64,000 nucleotides of DNA. It comes from Rhodopseudomonas palustris. GTDB lineage: Bacteria; Pseudomonadota; Alphaproteobacteria; Rhizobiales; Xanthobacteraceae. How positions within the stretch are numbered: the stretch's first letter is position 1; the number at the start of each line of letters is the position of its first letter. Shown piece after piece: positions 1 to 9,062 of the stretch. The translations under genes were made by a program, and so were the position numbers. The notes under the pieces are model-generated. The model searched no databases, was not told the origin of the DNA, and worked only from the letters and a program-made list of their open reading frames with translations. The stretch lies in contig NZ_QKQS01000023.1 in NCBI RefSeq assembly GCF_003226555.1, forward strand, positions 501,263-565,262. Direction: 5' to 3'.

Positions 1-538
1 GCCGTCGCCCGACCGGCCCGGTCCGCGACATGTTGCTGAGCCAGTCGTCGACCAGGGAACGGGCGTTGGCGCGGGTGATGGCGGTATCGGCGGCGCGCAG
101 ATGGCGTAGCCAGCCGAAGCCGAGCAACGCGGCTTCCCAATCGTCGGAAGGCGGCTCGAGATCGAAAATCGAGCGGCCATGGCAGGTGACGATCTTGCCG
201 GCGAAGACGAAGCGGCCGGCATAGATTTCGGCGGCGCGGGTCGCGTCCGCGGTGCGCAGATCATGCGGCGCGATGATCAGCCGATCGGTGCGGCCGGGCC
301 ACAGCCGAGTCACCGCCACCGAACCACTGGAGGCGCGCGCCATCATGGTCCGCGCGAAGCGGCCCATGATCAGCGTCGAAATTCCTCTGCGGGGCGCGGC
401 CGACACCTGCGCTAGAGCCCCGGGTCGTTGGTACGCATCACGTTGCTGCCCTCTGCGGACGGCCGACGTCAGGTCGCGCAAGACGTCGGACAATCGTCCA
501 GCCCGGTACAGCTTCGACTGAAACGGCTCTGCAGACAT
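1..538 (-). CDS. Heparinase II/III family protein, N-terminal part (cut by window edge)
   Basis: About 179 N-terminal residues are present, starting at the ATG at 538; the rest lies before base 1. The visible part has a basic N-terminus, a stretch around GRFARTMMARASSGS, then a segment containing AAEIYAGRFVFAGKIVTCHG and DDWEAALLGFGWLRHLRAA. This matches the start of alphaproteobacterial heparinase II/III-like proteins, in which a lead-in precedes the alpha/alpha-toroid lyase domain. The gene is directly downstream of rsmB on the same strand, an arrangement I recall from related genomes. The catalytic domain is outside the window, so the polysaccharide lyase activity and its substrate cannot be judged. 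Confidence 0.6.
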   Translation of the reverse strand, partial: MSAEPFQSKLYRAGRLSDVLRDLTSAVRRGQQRDAYQRPGALAQVSAAPRRGISTLIMGRFARTMMARASSGSVAVTRLWPGRTDRLIIAPHDLRTADATRAAEIYAGRFVFAGKIVTCHGRSIFDLEPPSDDWEAALLGFGWLRHLRAADTAITRANARSLVDDWLSNMSRTGPVGRR

Positions 539-705
539 GCGCGCAGCTGAGACGAAAGATTGTTGTGAACCAAAGCAACCTCAAGTTAACGAAAATTCGT
601 TGCGAATCCTTTTAATCTGGAATTCTCCGTCACACACCCTCGCGATAGGCGAATGTGGACGGGCGCTGCTGCGCCACGTCCCGACAGCCGGTCAATCTTG
701 AGGGG

Positions 706-2058
706 TTACAACGACTTCACCAGCCGCGCGGCATAGAAGCCGTCGAATCCGGCGAGCCGCGGATCGCTGTGCGGCAGATGGCACGGCAGGGTTCGCAGCG
801 CACCGTCAGCGGTGACGATCTCCGCGAGCCCGGCGACTTCGGCCGGATCGATCGGCTGCCGGCGCATCGACGGCTCGATGTCGAGCAGCGCGGCGATCGC
901 CTGCTCGCCCTCCTCGGGCTCGAGCGAACAGGTGCAATATACCAACGTACCGCCGGGGCGCAGCAGCGACACCGCCTTCGCCAGCAGCCGGTGCTGAACC
1001 GCAGCGAGCGCCCCGATATCGCTCCCCTGCTTCAGCCATGCCACATCAGGATGCCGCCGAATCGTGCCGGTCGAGGCGCAAGGCGCGTCGATCAATACGG
1101 CGTCGAACTCGGCGGTCGCATCGCCCCGCCATTCCGCCGCATCAGCCACGGCAGTTTCGACCTCCAGCGACAGCCGCGCCAGATTTTCGCGCAGCCGCGC
1201 GACCCGCGCGGGCGACCGATCGATCGCGGTGACCCGGGCGCCGGCCGCGGCGAGCTGCGCGGTCTTGCCGCCTGGGGCGGCACAAAGATCGGCGACGCTT
1301 TTGCCGGCGATGTCGCCGAACAGCCGTGCCGGCAGCGCGGCGGCAGCATCCTGCACCCACCACTGGCCTTCATCATAGCCCGGCAGCATCCGCACCGAGC
1401 CCTGCAGCAGCGTGCGCACGGTGCCGGTCGGCAGCACTTCGCCATGCAGCCGCGCCGCCCAATGCGCCGAGTCGGCTTTCACCGTGAGATCGAGCGACGG
1501 CTCGTGGCTGATCGCCTGCGCGATCGCGCGCGCGGTGTCGGCGCCGTAATGCGCGCTCCAGCGCTCGAGCAGCCATTGCGGCACGTCGGGCGTGCCGGCC
1601 GACAGTTCCTCGACCAGCGGCAGGCCTTCACGCGCACAGCGGCGCAGCACGGCGTTGACGAGACCGGCATATTTGGCGGCGCGACGGTCGGACTGCACCA
1701 GCCGCACCGACAGATCGACGGCGGCGTGATCGGGCACGTCCATCCAGAGAATCTGCGCAGCACCGATCAACAGCGCGCTCTTGGCGCGCGGCGCGTCGGT
1801 CGGCACACCGCGATCTAGCAGCTTGGCGAGCAGGCCCTCCAGTGTTCCGAGCCGGCGCAGAATCGTCGCCACCAGCCGGCGCATCAGCGCGCGGTCGCGA
1901 TCCGACAGCGTCTTCAGGCCCGGATGCGCGGCCGGGCCTTCGAGCTGGTCGTCGAGCATGCGGCGCTTCTGCAGCACCCCGTCCAGAATGTCCGCGGCGA
2001 TACGGCGCGCGGCGAGGCCGGGCACCTCGGAAGCTTGGGCGAATCTTGGAGCAGGCAT
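706..2058 (-). CDS. rsmB: 16S rRNA (cytosine-C5)-methyltransferase RsmB (Sun/Fmu family)
   Basis: 450 residues, the usual length. It methylates C5 of C967 in 16S rRNA using S-adenosylmethionine. An N-terminal NusB-like RNA-binding domain (about 15-145) is followed by a Rossmann methyltransferase domain. Visible motifs are the SAM loop DLCAAPGGKTAQLA (258-271), DAPCASTG (324-331) with Cys327, and YCTCSLEPEEGE (from 374) with Cys377; these two cysteines are the release and nucleophilic residues of the family. Long open frames on the opposite strand here are codon-bias shadows. It is upstream of the heparinase-like gene on the same strand. Confidence 0.95.
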   Translation of the reverse strand: MPAPRFAQASEVPGLAARRIAADILDGVLQKRRMLDDQLEGPAAHPGLKTLSDRDRALMRRLVATILRRLGTLEGLLAKLLDRGVPTDAPRAKSALLIGAAQILWMDVPDHAAVDLSVRLVQSDRRAAKYAGLVNAVLRRCAREGLPLVEELSAGTPDVPQWLLERWSAHYGADTARAIAQAISHEPSLDLTVKADSAHWAARLHGEVLPTGTVRTLLQGSVRMLPGYDEGQWWVQDAAAALPARLFGDIAGKSVADLCAAPGGKTAQLAAAGARVTAIDRSPARVARLRENLARLSLEVETAVADAAEWRGDATAEFDAVLIDAPCASTGTIRRHPDVAWLKQGSDIGALAAVQHRLLAKAVSLLRPGGTLVYCTCSLEPEEGEQAIAALLDIEPSMRRQPIDPAEVAGLAEIVTADGALRTLPCHLPHSDPRLAGFDGFYAARLVKSL

Positions 2059-2213
2059 GGATTGAGGGTATCACAGCAGGAGGAGAGACGCCGCGCGAGG
2101 CCGCGCGCTGGTCTGCCGTGGATGGCATTCGAATATGCCAAATGTAAGAATCGCTCTCGCGCACCGCGATGGCGACCGCCAGCGCCCCGCGCGATGAAGA
2201 AAGGCATCTGCCG

Positions 2214-2429
2214 ATGACCAAACCCGACCCGCACTCCGCAGCCCCGGATGTCACCCTGCGCAAGGATCTCCCCGAAGCTGCCAAGCGTGCGCTCGCTGAA
2301 GCCGAAGCCCGCCGCGTCGAAGCCGCCAAGTACGCCGAGGCACGCGCCAAGGAATTTCAGGGTCCGAAGGGTCCCGAACCGACCCGCTACGGCGACTGGG
2401 AAGTCAAAGGCATCGCGTCGGACTTCTGA
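2214..2429 (+). CDS. DUF1674 / SDHAF4-like succinate dehydrogenase assembly factor
   Basis: A 71-residue protein ending in the family signature GPEPTRYGDWEVKGIASDF. DUF1674 proteins are bacterial homologues of SDHAF4 (Sdh8), which helps flavinated SdhA during assembly of succinate dehydrogenase. The N-terminal half is a charged Ala/Glu/Lys helix. I chose the ATG at 2214 because an AAAGG ribosome-binding site lies about 7-11 bases upstream; an in-frame ATG at 2169 would add 15 residues of unlikely sequence. It is divergent from rsmB and followed by the TNase-like gene. No sdh genes are in this window, so the role rests on the family match. Confidence 0.85.
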   Translation: MTKPDPHSAAPDVTLRKDLPEAAKRALAEAEARRVEAAKYAEARAKEFQGPKGPEPTRYGDWEVKGIASDF

Positions 2430-2516
2430 GCGAATTGCCGCAACCTGCGGGTTATTCCGCAGCCCAGCACTGCGGTCGTTGTTGCGTGGTCTCCCGACTC
2501 GGCCCATTGCAAAAAT

Positions 2517-3089
2517 ATGCGCCCACACTCCAGAACGAACCGGGCACGGATCTCGCGGCTGCCGTGGCGCAGCCGGCTGGGGCCATGGGTGTTCGTGCTC
2601 GGGGTTGCGGCCGGCACGATGCTGCCGGCGCGGCATTGGCTGCACCTGCCTTGGCTGCAGCCGCCGGCCTCGCAGGGCATCGATAACGACAGCGAGACGG
2701 TGTGGCGGCGCGCCGGCAATCCGACCACCCGGCATCCGGTCGACGTGCTGTACACGATCGACGGCGACACCTTCGATGCAGCAGTGCATCTGTGGCCAGG
2801 GGCGGAGCTGCGCACGCGGGTCCGGCTGCGCGGCATCGATGCGCCGGAGCTGAAGGCGCAATGCGCTCGCGAATTGCGGATGGCCGAGGCTGCTGCCGGA
2901 GCTTTACGTCGGCTGCTCGCCGAGGGCGAGGTGGCGATCTACAATATCGGGCCCGACAAATATCAGGGCCGCGTCGTGGCGGATGTCGCCACCAAGCGCA
3001 CCGCCAATGTGTCGAGCGCGCTGCTCGACGGCGGTTACGCCCGCGCCTATGGCGGCGGGCATCGCGACGGCTGGTGTGATGGCCGCTGA
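2517..3089 (+). CDS. Thermonuclease (SNase/TNase-like) domain protein, membrane-anchored or secreted
   Basis: 190 residues. A basic N-terminus and one hydrophobic segment (about 21-45) suggest an uncleaved anchor or signal sequence. The rest is a staphylococcal-nuclease OB-fold: VLYTIDGDTFDA, RVRLRGIDAPELKAQC and DKYQGRVVADV hold the Asp/Arg/Glu positions of the Ca-dependent nuclease site. It probably cleaves DNA or RNA outside the cytoplasm; some family members have other roles. It converges almost end to end with the hydrolase gene on the minus strand (3-base gap). The start at 2517 is the first ATG giving a signal-like N-terminus. Confidence 0.85.
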   Translation: MRPHSRTNRARISRLPWRSRLGPWVFVLGVAAGTMLPARHWLHLPWLQPPASQGIDNDSETVWRRAGNPTTRHPVDVLYTIDGDTFDAAVHLWPGAELRTRVRLRGIDAPELKAQCARELRMAEAAAGALRRLLAEGEVAIYNIGPDKYQGRVVADVATKRTANVSSALLDGGYARAYGGGHRDGWCDGR

Positions 3090-3092
3090 GAT

Positions 3093-3977
3093 TCAGGCCA
3101 CTGCGCCGAACTTGGGTTCGGCGGGAAGATCGCGAGCCGCATCGGCTTCAGCCGTCAGCGGCGCCAGCGACGGCGAAGTTTCGCAATCCTCTATCGACGG
3201 GACGAACGGCCCGTCATTATCCGCCACCGGCTTCGGCTTGTCGGCCCAATGCAGCGCCGTGTAGTCGAAGCCGTTGACGATGGTCGGCTTCACCACCTCG
3301 AAATACGGCGAGATGTCGAAATCGCGCGGCATGTACAGCGACGAATGCCGGATGTGCAGGATCTCGCGCCGCGCCGCCCGGCTGCCGGCCCTGGTGATCT
3401 TCGGCAGGATCGGATAGCGCACCGCCTCGAACGCCTGAGCGATCAGCGCCGAACAGATGATCTTGGTCGGATCGCCGGAGCCGAGCGCAATCATGCGCCG
3501 GCGCCAGCGCTGCGGCAACGGCATCGGAACTAGATAGCGCATCAGGTCGATGATGTTCTTGGTGTCGTAGCCGAAGCCGATCCGGTTGATGGCATAGCGA
3601 CACACCGTATGACGGTCTTCGTAGGAAAGGCCTACCGGACGACACAACCTGGTATGATAGGCCAGATGCCGCGACAGCGGCGAAGAGCTTACCCCCTCGC
3701 CGATATTGGCCTCGACCAGGACATGCGGCTCGCCGTCAGGCTCGGTCACGCCATCGATCGGGCCTACATACAGCGCCGCGTGCGACCAGGTCGATTGCGT
3801 CAGATACTTGATGATGCCGGCGATCCGGCTGTTGCCCTCGACCAACAGAACGTCGCCGGGCTCCATGATGGGACGCAGATGGTCCGGATCGCTCGGGGTG
3901 AACGGCTCGTAGCCCGGCTCTTCCTTCTGCAAGTAGCCGGCGATCAACTTGCCGATGGTCTCGAGCACCACACCCAT
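3093..3977 (-). CDS. YiiX/YebB-like permuted NlpC/P60 cysteine hydrolase
   Basis: 294 residues. Proteins of this group are circularly permuted papain-like hydrolases (peptidases or amidases), in which the His precedes the Cys. Here His66 lies in STWSHAALYVG after GDVLLVEGNSRIAGIIKYLTQ, and Cys175 lies in TKIICSALIAQAF, both in the expected setting. There is no clear signal peptide. The C-terminal 80 residues (after PRDFDISPYFEV) are an extension rich in Pro/Asp/Glu. The substrate cannot be deduced. It is divergent from the amine oxidase across 347 bp and convergent with the nuclease gene. Confidence 0.75.
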   Translation of the reverse strand: MGVVLETIGKLIAGYLQKEEPGYEPFTPSDPDHLRPIMEPGDVLLVEGNSRIAGIIKYLTQSTWSHAALYVGPIDGVTEPDGEPHVLVEANIGEGVSSSPLSRHLAYHTRLCRPVGLSYEDRHTVCRYAINRIGFGYDTKNIIDLMRYLVPMPLPQRWRRRMIALGSGDPTKIICSALIAQAFEAVRYPILPKITRAGSRAARREILHIRHSSLYMPRDFDISPYFEVVKPTIVNGFDYTALHWADKPKPVADNDGPFVPSIEDCETSPSLAPLTAEADAARDLPAEPKFGAVA

Positions 3978-4324
3978 TGCTGCGCTCCTGCGGGATCATT
4001 GGTCCGTCATCGTCACATCGCATTCGTCGATGATCGTCGAGCAAAGCCGTTGCAGTTTAGTTCATCTGGTTGCTCGCAAGTTTACGTATCGTTCACCACG
4101 AACGGTTGCCGGGCGGGGGCGACTCCGGCAAGTTGGCCGTATCGGATGGCCGAGCGGGGCCGCCGAGCCGGGCGGCGGACGGCGCGAAACGCGACGGAGT
4201 TCAACACATTGGTCACAGTCGCAAGACGCCGTAGCGTCGCCCTTCCAGGGACTCGCCGCGCCGGCCGCCTGGGGCGGTGCCGGTGGCTTGTCCCCGCCGC
4301 CTCCAAGCTTTCGGAAACCATGCC
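3978..4324. other. Intergenic region between divergent hydrolase and amine oxidase genes
   Basis: This 347-bp stretch holds the divergent promoter region of the two flanking genes. I see no convincing tRNA, repeat or small gene. The part nearest the hydrolase (about 4010-4095) is less GC-rich and is the likeliest promoter site; I could not place a good -35/-10 pair. Confidence 0.4.
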
Positions 4325-5782
4325 ATGACGATTTCGCGACGCAGCCTGCTCCAGGGCCTGCTCGGTGCCTCCGCCGGATTGGCGCTGCTGCCGGCGTTCG
4401 GCGGGCGGGCGATGGCGGCGTTGCCGCGTGAGGTCGAGATCGTGGTGGTCGGCGCCGGCGCCGCCGGAATCGCGGCGGCACGCCGGATCGCGGCCGCCGG
4501 ACGCAAGGTGATCGTGGTCGAAGCGGCATCCGAAGTCGGCGGCCGCTGCGTGACCGATACCACCAGCTTTGCGGCGCCGTTCGACCGCGGCGCGCGCTGG
4601 CTGCACAACCCCGACAGCAACCCGCTGGTCCGGCTGGCGCGCAGCTCGGGTTTCGCGGTGACGCCGGTCGCACCCGGACAGAAGATCCGAGTCGGGCGGC
4701 GCAACGCCCGCTCCCGGGAGACCGAAGATTTCCTCGCCACCTTCGTCCGGGCCAGCCGCGCGATCAGCGAGGCGGCGCGCGGCAAAACCGACATGTCCTG
4801 CGCCGCGGCGCTGCCGAACGACCTCGGCGATTGGTCCGCAACGATCGACTACTTGCTCGGCCCGGCGGCGACCAGCAAGGATCTGCGCGCGCTATCGGCG
4901 ATGGACACTGCGCGGACGCTGGGTCGCTCCGCGCTGATCGGCTGCCCGCAAGGCGTCGGCAGTCTGCTGACTCAGCTCGCATCCTCGCTGCCGGTTGCGC
5001 TGTCGACGACGGTGAAGCGGATCGTGTGGAGCGGCCGCGACCTCGCAGTCGAAACCGCGGCCGGCCGGATCGGCGCGCGCGCCATCATCGTCACCGCATC
5101 GACCAATGTGCTGACCTCCGGCAATCTGGCGTTCTCCCCCGAACTGCCGAAGCGGCAGCTCGACGCCGCGGCGCGGCTGAGCCTCGGCAGCGCCGACCGC
5201 ATCGCGCTGCAGTTCAAGGGCAACCCGCTCGGGCTGTCGCGCGACGAAACCATTATCGAACGCGCCGACGACATCCGCACCGCGACGCTGGTGGGCAATA
5301 TCGGCGGCACGTCGCTGTGCACCGTCGACGTCGCCGGCTCGTTCGGCCGCCAGCTCGCCGCGCAAGGCGAAGCCGCGATGCAGGATTTCGCGATCGAATG
5401 GCTCGGCAAGTTGTTCGGCAGCGACATCGCCAGCGCCGTCGAGCGCAAGGCCGCGACGCGCTGGAACGAGATGCCCTACATATTGGGCGCAATGTCGGCA
5501 GCGGAGCCCGGCGGCCAACCGTCGCGCAAAGTCTTGGGCGAACCGCTCGGCAATCTGTTCTTCGCCGGCGAAGCCACGCACGAAACGCTGTTCGGCACGG
5601 TGCAGGGCGCCTGGGAATCCGGCGAACAGGCTGCCGAGGCCGCGCTGAAGAAGATCGGCGCGATCAAGCAACCGACGCCGGAAAAGCCCGCACGCAAGCA
5701 GAGGCCGCGGCGCGAGCCGAGACGCCGGCGCGAACAGCGACCGCCCGCGGCCGCGAACTCGGCGCCGTCATGGTGGCGCTGA
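4325..5782 (+). CDS. Flavin monoamine oxidase family protein with Tat signal
   Basis: 485 residues from the ATG at 4325. The N-terminus SRRSLLQGLLGASAGLALL is a twin-arginine signal followed by an AMA cleavage site, so the folded flavoprotein is probably exported to the periplasm. Next comes the FAD-binding Rossmann motif VVVGAGAAGIAAARRIAAAG with the Glu of VVEAASEVGGRC; near the C-terminus LFFAGEATHETLFGTVQGAW is the second FAD motif of amine oxidases. The last 35 residues are a basic Pro/Arg tail. It likely oxidises an amine or amino acid, substrate unknown. An upstream in-frame ATG (4277) would hide the Tat signal and is rejected. It converges with pheT. Confidence 0.85.
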   Translation: MTISRRSLLQGLLGASAGLALLPAFGGRAMAALPREVEIVVVGAGAAGIAAARRIAAAGRKVIVVEAASEVGGRCVTDTTSFAAPFDRGARWLHNPDSNPLVRLARSSGFAVTPVAPGQKIRVGRRNARSRETEDFLATFVRASRAISEAARGKTDMSCAAALPNDLGDWSATIDYLLGPAATSKDLRALSAMDTARTLGRSALIGCPQGVGSLLTQLASSLPVALSTTVKRIVWSGRDLAVETAAGRIGARAIIVTASTNVLTSGNLAFSPELPKRQLDAAARLSLGSADRIALQFKGNPLGLSRDETIIERADDIRTATLVGNIGGTSLCTVDVAGSFGRQLAAQGEAAMQDFAIEWLGKLFGSDIASAVERKAATRWNEMPYILGAMSAAEPGGQPSRKVLGEPLGNLFFAGEATHETLFGTVQGAWESGEQAAEAALKKIGAIKQPTPEKPARKQRPRREPRRRREQRPPAAANSAPSWWR

Positions 5783-5789
5783 GCGGACT

Positions 5790-8201
5790 TTAGCCGCGCA
5801 AGCTGCCACCGGTCTTCTTGGCGACTTCCGCCACGATCTTGGCCGCGACCGCTTCGATCTCCTGATCGGTCATGGTCTTGTCGCGCGGCTGCAGCGTCAC
5901 GGCGATCGCCACCGACTTCTTGTCGGGATCGATGCCCTTGCCTTCATAGACGTCGAACACGCTGACCGAGGTGATCAGCCTCTTGTCGACGCCCTGCGCG
6001 GCGCGGACGATGTCGGCGACAGCAACCTTGCGCTCGACGATGAAGGCGAAGTCGCGCGACACCGGGTGGAACGCGGAGAGCTCAAGCGCCGGCTTGGCGC
6101 GGGTCGGGCGCTGCTTCGGATCGGGGATCTTTTCCAGGATCACCTCGAACGCCACCAGCGGGCCGTCGGCGCCGAGCTGTTCGAGCACCCGCGGATGCAG
6201 CTCGCCGAAATAGCCGAGCACGTTCTGCGGCCCGATCTGGATCGCGCCGGAGCGGCCCGGATGCAGCCAGGCCGGCAGCTTGCCCGTCGCGACCTGCAGT
6301 CCCGCCATTGGCGCACCGGCCGCAGCCAGCACCGCGAACGCGTCGGCCTTGGCGTCGAGCGCCGTCGCCTGCGCCGAGCCGGACCAGTGCCGGCCGAGGC
6401 CCGCGGAGGACGCGACGCCGCGGCGGACGCCGCTCGCGGCCATGAACTGATCCTGCGGCCGGTCGCCCTTGAACACCTGCCCGACTTCGAACAGCGCCAG
6501 ATCGGGCGAGCCGCGATCGGCGTTGGCCTGGGCGGCGGCGATCAGACCGGGCAGCAGGCTCGGCCGCATGTCGGACAGATCGGACGCGATCGGATTGGCG
6601 AGCGCCAGCGCGGGCTGGCCGCCGCCGAACGCTTCGGCGAACGGCTTGGAAATGAACGACCAGGTCACAGCCTCGGTCAGGCCGCGCGCCGCCAGCGCAC
6701 GCTTGGCGCGGCGGGTACGCGTCTGGATCTGGGTCAGCACCGGCTTGCGCGGGTTGTCGCCACGCTCGAACGGCGTCAGCGGCACCTTGTCGACGCCGAC
6801 GATCCGAACGATTTCCTCGACGATATCGGCTTTGCCGTGAACGTCGCTGCGCCACGACGGCACCGCGACCTTCACCACCGGGGCCTGACCAGCGACGGTG
6901 AAGCCGAGATGGTTGAGGATGCGGCGGATCTCGGTCAGCGACACTTCGATGCCGGCGAGCCGCTTCACCTCGGCGAGCGGGAAGTCGATGATCTTGTCGT
7001 CGGCGAACGGATTGCCGACCACCACCACGTCCGACGGCGTGCCGCCGCAGAACTCCATCACCAGCTTGGTGGCGAGCTCGAGCCCGGGCAGCATGAAGGC
7101 CGGATCGACGCCGCGCTCGAAGCGGTAGCGCGCATCGGTGTTGATGCCGAGCTTGCGGCCGGACTGGGCGATGTTGATCTCGTTCCACAGCGCCGATTCG
7201 ATCAGCACGTCGGTGGTCTCAGCCGAACAGCCGGACAGCTCGCCGCCCATGATGCCTGCGAGCGACTCGACGCCGTGATCGTCGGCGATCACGCAGACCG
7301 ACGAGTCCAGCGTGTAGGTCCGGCCGTCGAGCGCGAGCAGCGTCTCGCCGTCCTTGGCGTGGCGCACGACCAGATCGCCCTTCACCTTGGCGGCGTCGAA
7401 CACGTGCAGCGGACGCGAACGGTCGAACGTCAGGTAGTTGGTGATGTCGACCAGCGCGTTGATCGGGCGCAGCCCGATCGCGGCCAGACGCTTCTGCAGC
7501 CATTCCGGCGACGGGCCGTTCTTGACGCCCTTCACCAGCCGCAGCGCGAAGCCGGGGCACAGCTTGCTGTCTTCGACGGTGACGCTGACCGGGCACGGGA
7601 ATTCGCCCTTGATCGGCTTGATGCCCGGGTCTTTGAACTTGCCCATGTCGGCGGCGGCGAGATCGCGCGCGATGCCGTGCACGCCGGCGCAGTCCTGCCG
7701 GTTCGGCGTGAGATTAATGTCGAGCACCGGATCGCCGAGCCCGGCCCAGGCGGCATAAGCCGTCCCGACCGGCGCGTCCGCCGGCAGCTCGATGATGCCG
7801 TCGTGGTCCTCGGAGATTTCCAGCTCGGCCGCCGAACACAGCATGCCACGGCTTTCGACGCCGCGAATGTTGCCGATGCCGAGCGTGAAGTCCTTGGCCG
7901 GAATGTAAGTGCCGGGCGCCGCGAACACGGTGACGAGGCCGGCGCGCGCGTTCGGCGCGCCGCACACCACCTGCACCGGCGCAGCCCCGTCACCGACGTC
8001 GACGGTGCAGACCTGCAGCTTATCGGCGTTGGGGTGCTTGGCGGCGGTCAGCACCTTGGCGATGGTGAACGGCGCCAGCACCTTCGCCTTGTCCTCGATG
8101 CCCTCGACCTCGAGCCCGATCATGGTGAGCTTGTCGGCGAGCGCGTCCAGCGTCTCGTCGGTGTCGAGATGATCTTTCAGCCAGGAGAGGGTGAGTTTCA
8201 T
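5790..8201 (-). CDS. pheT: Phenylalanine--tRNA ligase beta subunit
   Basis: 803 residues, full length for bacterial PheT. The order is: EMAP/tRNA-binding domain (about 40-150, with [12 protein letters not shown]), B3/B4 editing domain ([13 protein letters not shown], then [10 protein letters not shown]), B5 domain, a catalytic-like core, and a C-terminal anticodon-binding FDX-ACB domain ([19 protein letters not shown] onward). With PheS it forms the alpha2-beta2 enzyme that charges tRNA-Phe. Unusually, it is separated from pheS by about 860 bp holding a DUF559 gene and four palindromic repeats. A 765-codon open frame on the other strand is a shadow. Confidence 0.97.
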   Translation of the reverse strand: MKLTLSWLKDHLDTDETLDALADKLTMIGLEVEGIEDKAKVLAPFTIAKVLTAAKHPNADKLQVCTVDVGDGAAPVQVVCGAPNARAGLVTVFAAPGTYIPAKDFTLGIGNIRGVESRGMLCSAAELEISEDHDGIIELPADAPVGTAYAAWAGLGDPVLDINLTPNRQDCAGVHGIARDLAAADMGKFKDPGIKPIKGEFPCPVSVTVEDSKLCPGFALRLVKGVKNGPSPEWLQKRLAAIGLRPINALVDITNYLTFDRSRPLHVFDAAKVKGDLVVRHAKDGETLLALDGRTYTLDSSVCVIADDHGVESLAGIMGGELSGCSAETTDVLIESALWNEINIAQSGRKLGINTDARYRFERGVDPAFMLPGLELATKLVMEFCGGTPSDVVVVGNPFADDKIIDFPLAEVKRLAGIEVSLTEIRRILNHLGFTVAGQAPVVKVAVPSWRSDVHGKADIVEEIVRIVGVDKVPLTPFERGDNPRKPVLTQIQTRTRRAKRALAARGLTEAVTWSFISKPFAEAFGGGQPALALANPIASDLSDMRPSLLPGLIAAAQANADRGSPDLALFEVGQVFKGDRPQDQFMAASGVRRGVASSAGLGRHWSGSAQATALDAKADAFAVLAAAGAPMAGLQVATGKLPAWLHPGRSGAIQIGPQNVLGYFGELHPRVLEQLGADGPLVAFEVILEKIPDPKQRPTRAKPALELSAFHPVSRDFAFIVERKVAVADIVRAAQGVDKRLITSVSVFDVYEGKGIDPDKKSVAIAVTLQPRDKTMTDQEIEAVAAKIVAEVAKKTGGSLRG

Positions 8202-8266
8202 CGTTTGTTACTTCCGTCTGGCGCAGTGCGTGGATCGTTCTTTGTCGAGAGGCTCTGCCGCGCCTC

Positions 8267-8303
8267 GCCCTCACCCCAGCCCTCTCCCGCAAGCGGGAGA
8301 GGG
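8267..8303 (-). repeat. REP-like palindromic repeat, copy A (pheS-pheT spacer)
   Basis: 37 bp, reading GCCCTCACC, then a hairpin centred on CCTCTCCCGC/GCGGGAGAGG. It is the same orientation as copy C and inverted relative to copies B and D. Copies A and B form an inverted doublet about 110 bp apart, just upstream of pheT. Confidence 0.9.
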
Positions 8304-8342
8304 AGCCGGCCGTGCCGAATGGAGAGGTTGCGGGCCATGTCG

Positions 8343-8837
8343 TTAGTCCGAATCGTCCGATGACGGGCGCTGCGTGCGTGTAGGCCGCTGCTTCACCCCT
8401 CGCTCGGCGCGCCCCCTCTCCCGCTTGCGGGAGAGGGTTGGGGTGAGGGCACTTGCCGCGAGCACATCTGCAATGCTCTGCAACACCCCTGCTCGATTAG
8501 TCATGACCTCATGATTGCTGAAGCGGATCACCCGAAACCCGCGGGCCTCGATCGCGGCTGTGCGCGCCGCGTCCGCGCGTTCTGCCTCGTCGGGAAAATG
8601 CTGACCGCCATCGAGTTCGACCACAAGCTTCTTCGCGTGGCAGGCGAAGTCGGCGATGAACGGCCCGATCGGCACCTGACGCTTGAACGAGAAGCCGTTG
8701 AGCTGCTTGTCGCGCAGCGCCGTCCACATCAGCCGTTCGGCGTCGGTGGATTTCTTGCGCAGCTCGCGCGCGTGGCGGCGCTGGCCCGGGGAGACGTTCC
8801 AGGTCGGTTTCGGCGTCGGCTGCTTCGGATCGTCCAT
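8343..8837 (-). CDS. DUF559 domain protein (Vsr-like endonuclease fold), enclosed by inverted palindromes
   Basis: 164 residues from the ATG at 8837, which has a GGAG site 6 bases upstream. DUF559 proteins have the fold of Vsr/PD-(D/E)xK nucleases; here the core runs from about residue 15 to 130 with STDAERLMWTALR, IGPFIADFACHAKKL and VVELDGGQH, whose Asp, Glu and Asp are candidate metal ligands, then RGFRVIRFSNHEV. After the core the frame reads through repeat copy B (LTPTLSRKRERG) before stopping. The gene sits between pheS and pheT on the same strand, with repeats C and D upstream and A and B near its 3' end. Activity is inferred from the fold only. An ATG at 8930 would start inside repeat-derived sequence and is rejected. 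Confidence 0.85.
   Translation of the reverse strand: MDDPKQPTPKPTWNVSPGQRRHARELRKKSTDAERLMWTALRDKQLNGFSFKRQVPIGPFIADFACHAKKLVVELDGGQHFPDEAERADAARTAAIEARGFRVIRFSNHEVMTNRAGVLQSIADVLAASALTPTLSRKRERGRAERGVKQRPTRTQRPSSDDSD
8414..8450 (+). repeat. REP-like palindromic repeat, copy B (inside 3' end of DUF559 gene)
   Basis: 37 bp: hairpin CCTCTCCCGC-TTGCGGGAGAGG followed by a GT-rich tail TTGGGGTGAGGGC. The tail points toward the nuclease core. The copy lies within the DUF559 frame and encodes part of its C-terminal tail. Confidence 0.9.
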
Positions 8838-8858
8838 CGCAAGCTCCGTGCCCGTGTC

Positions 8859-8895
8859 GCCCTCACCCCACCCCTCTCCCGCAAGCGGGAGAGGG
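8859..8895 (-). repeat. REP-like palindromic repeat, copy C (upstream of DUF559 start)
   Basis: 37 bp, inverted relative to copy B and nearly identical to it; the GT-rich tail again faces the nuclease gene and ends about 21 bases before its start codon. Copies B and C therefore bracket the gene as an inverted repeat. Confidence 0.9.
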
Positions 8896-8996
8896 AGCGC
8901 GCCGTGCGCAATGGCGAGGTCTTCAATCATCTCGACGACAAATCTTCTTAACTAACCGGCCGCATTTGAGCTGAGCTCCCGCAAACACAGCCTGCT

Positions 8997-9033
8997 CCCT
9001 CTCCCGCTTGCGGGAGAGGGCTGGGGTGAAGGC
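8997..9033 (+). repeat. REP-like palindromic repeat, copy D (between DUF559 gene and pheS)
   Basis: 37 bp, same orientation as copy B, with two or three changes in the tail (CTGGGGTGAAGGC). With copy C it forms a second inverted doublet, about 100 bp apart, close to the 3' end of pheS. Confidence 0.9.
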
Positions 9034-9062
9034 CCTGACGCCAAGCACGGCGCGCGCAACAC

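Noticed and set aside
655-1818. Open frame of 387 codons on the plus strand opposite rsmB
   Set aside because: Shadow of rsmB with no domain and no ribosome-binding site; the minus strand encodes all RsmB motifs.
6066-8363. Open frame of 765 codons on the plus strand opposite pheT
   Set aside because: It mirrors a highly conserved gene and has the Arg/Asp/Gly/His-rich composition of a high-GC antisense shadow; no recognisable domain.
8838-8930. Longer DUF559 start at 8930
   Set aside because: The added residues (LPLPLAGEGWGEG) are translation of repeat copy C; the ATG at 8837 has a proper ribosome-binding site.
8267-9033. CRISPR array interpretation of the repeated 37-bp units
   Set aside because: Units alternate in orientation, spacing is irregular, a gene lies inside, and no cas genes are present.
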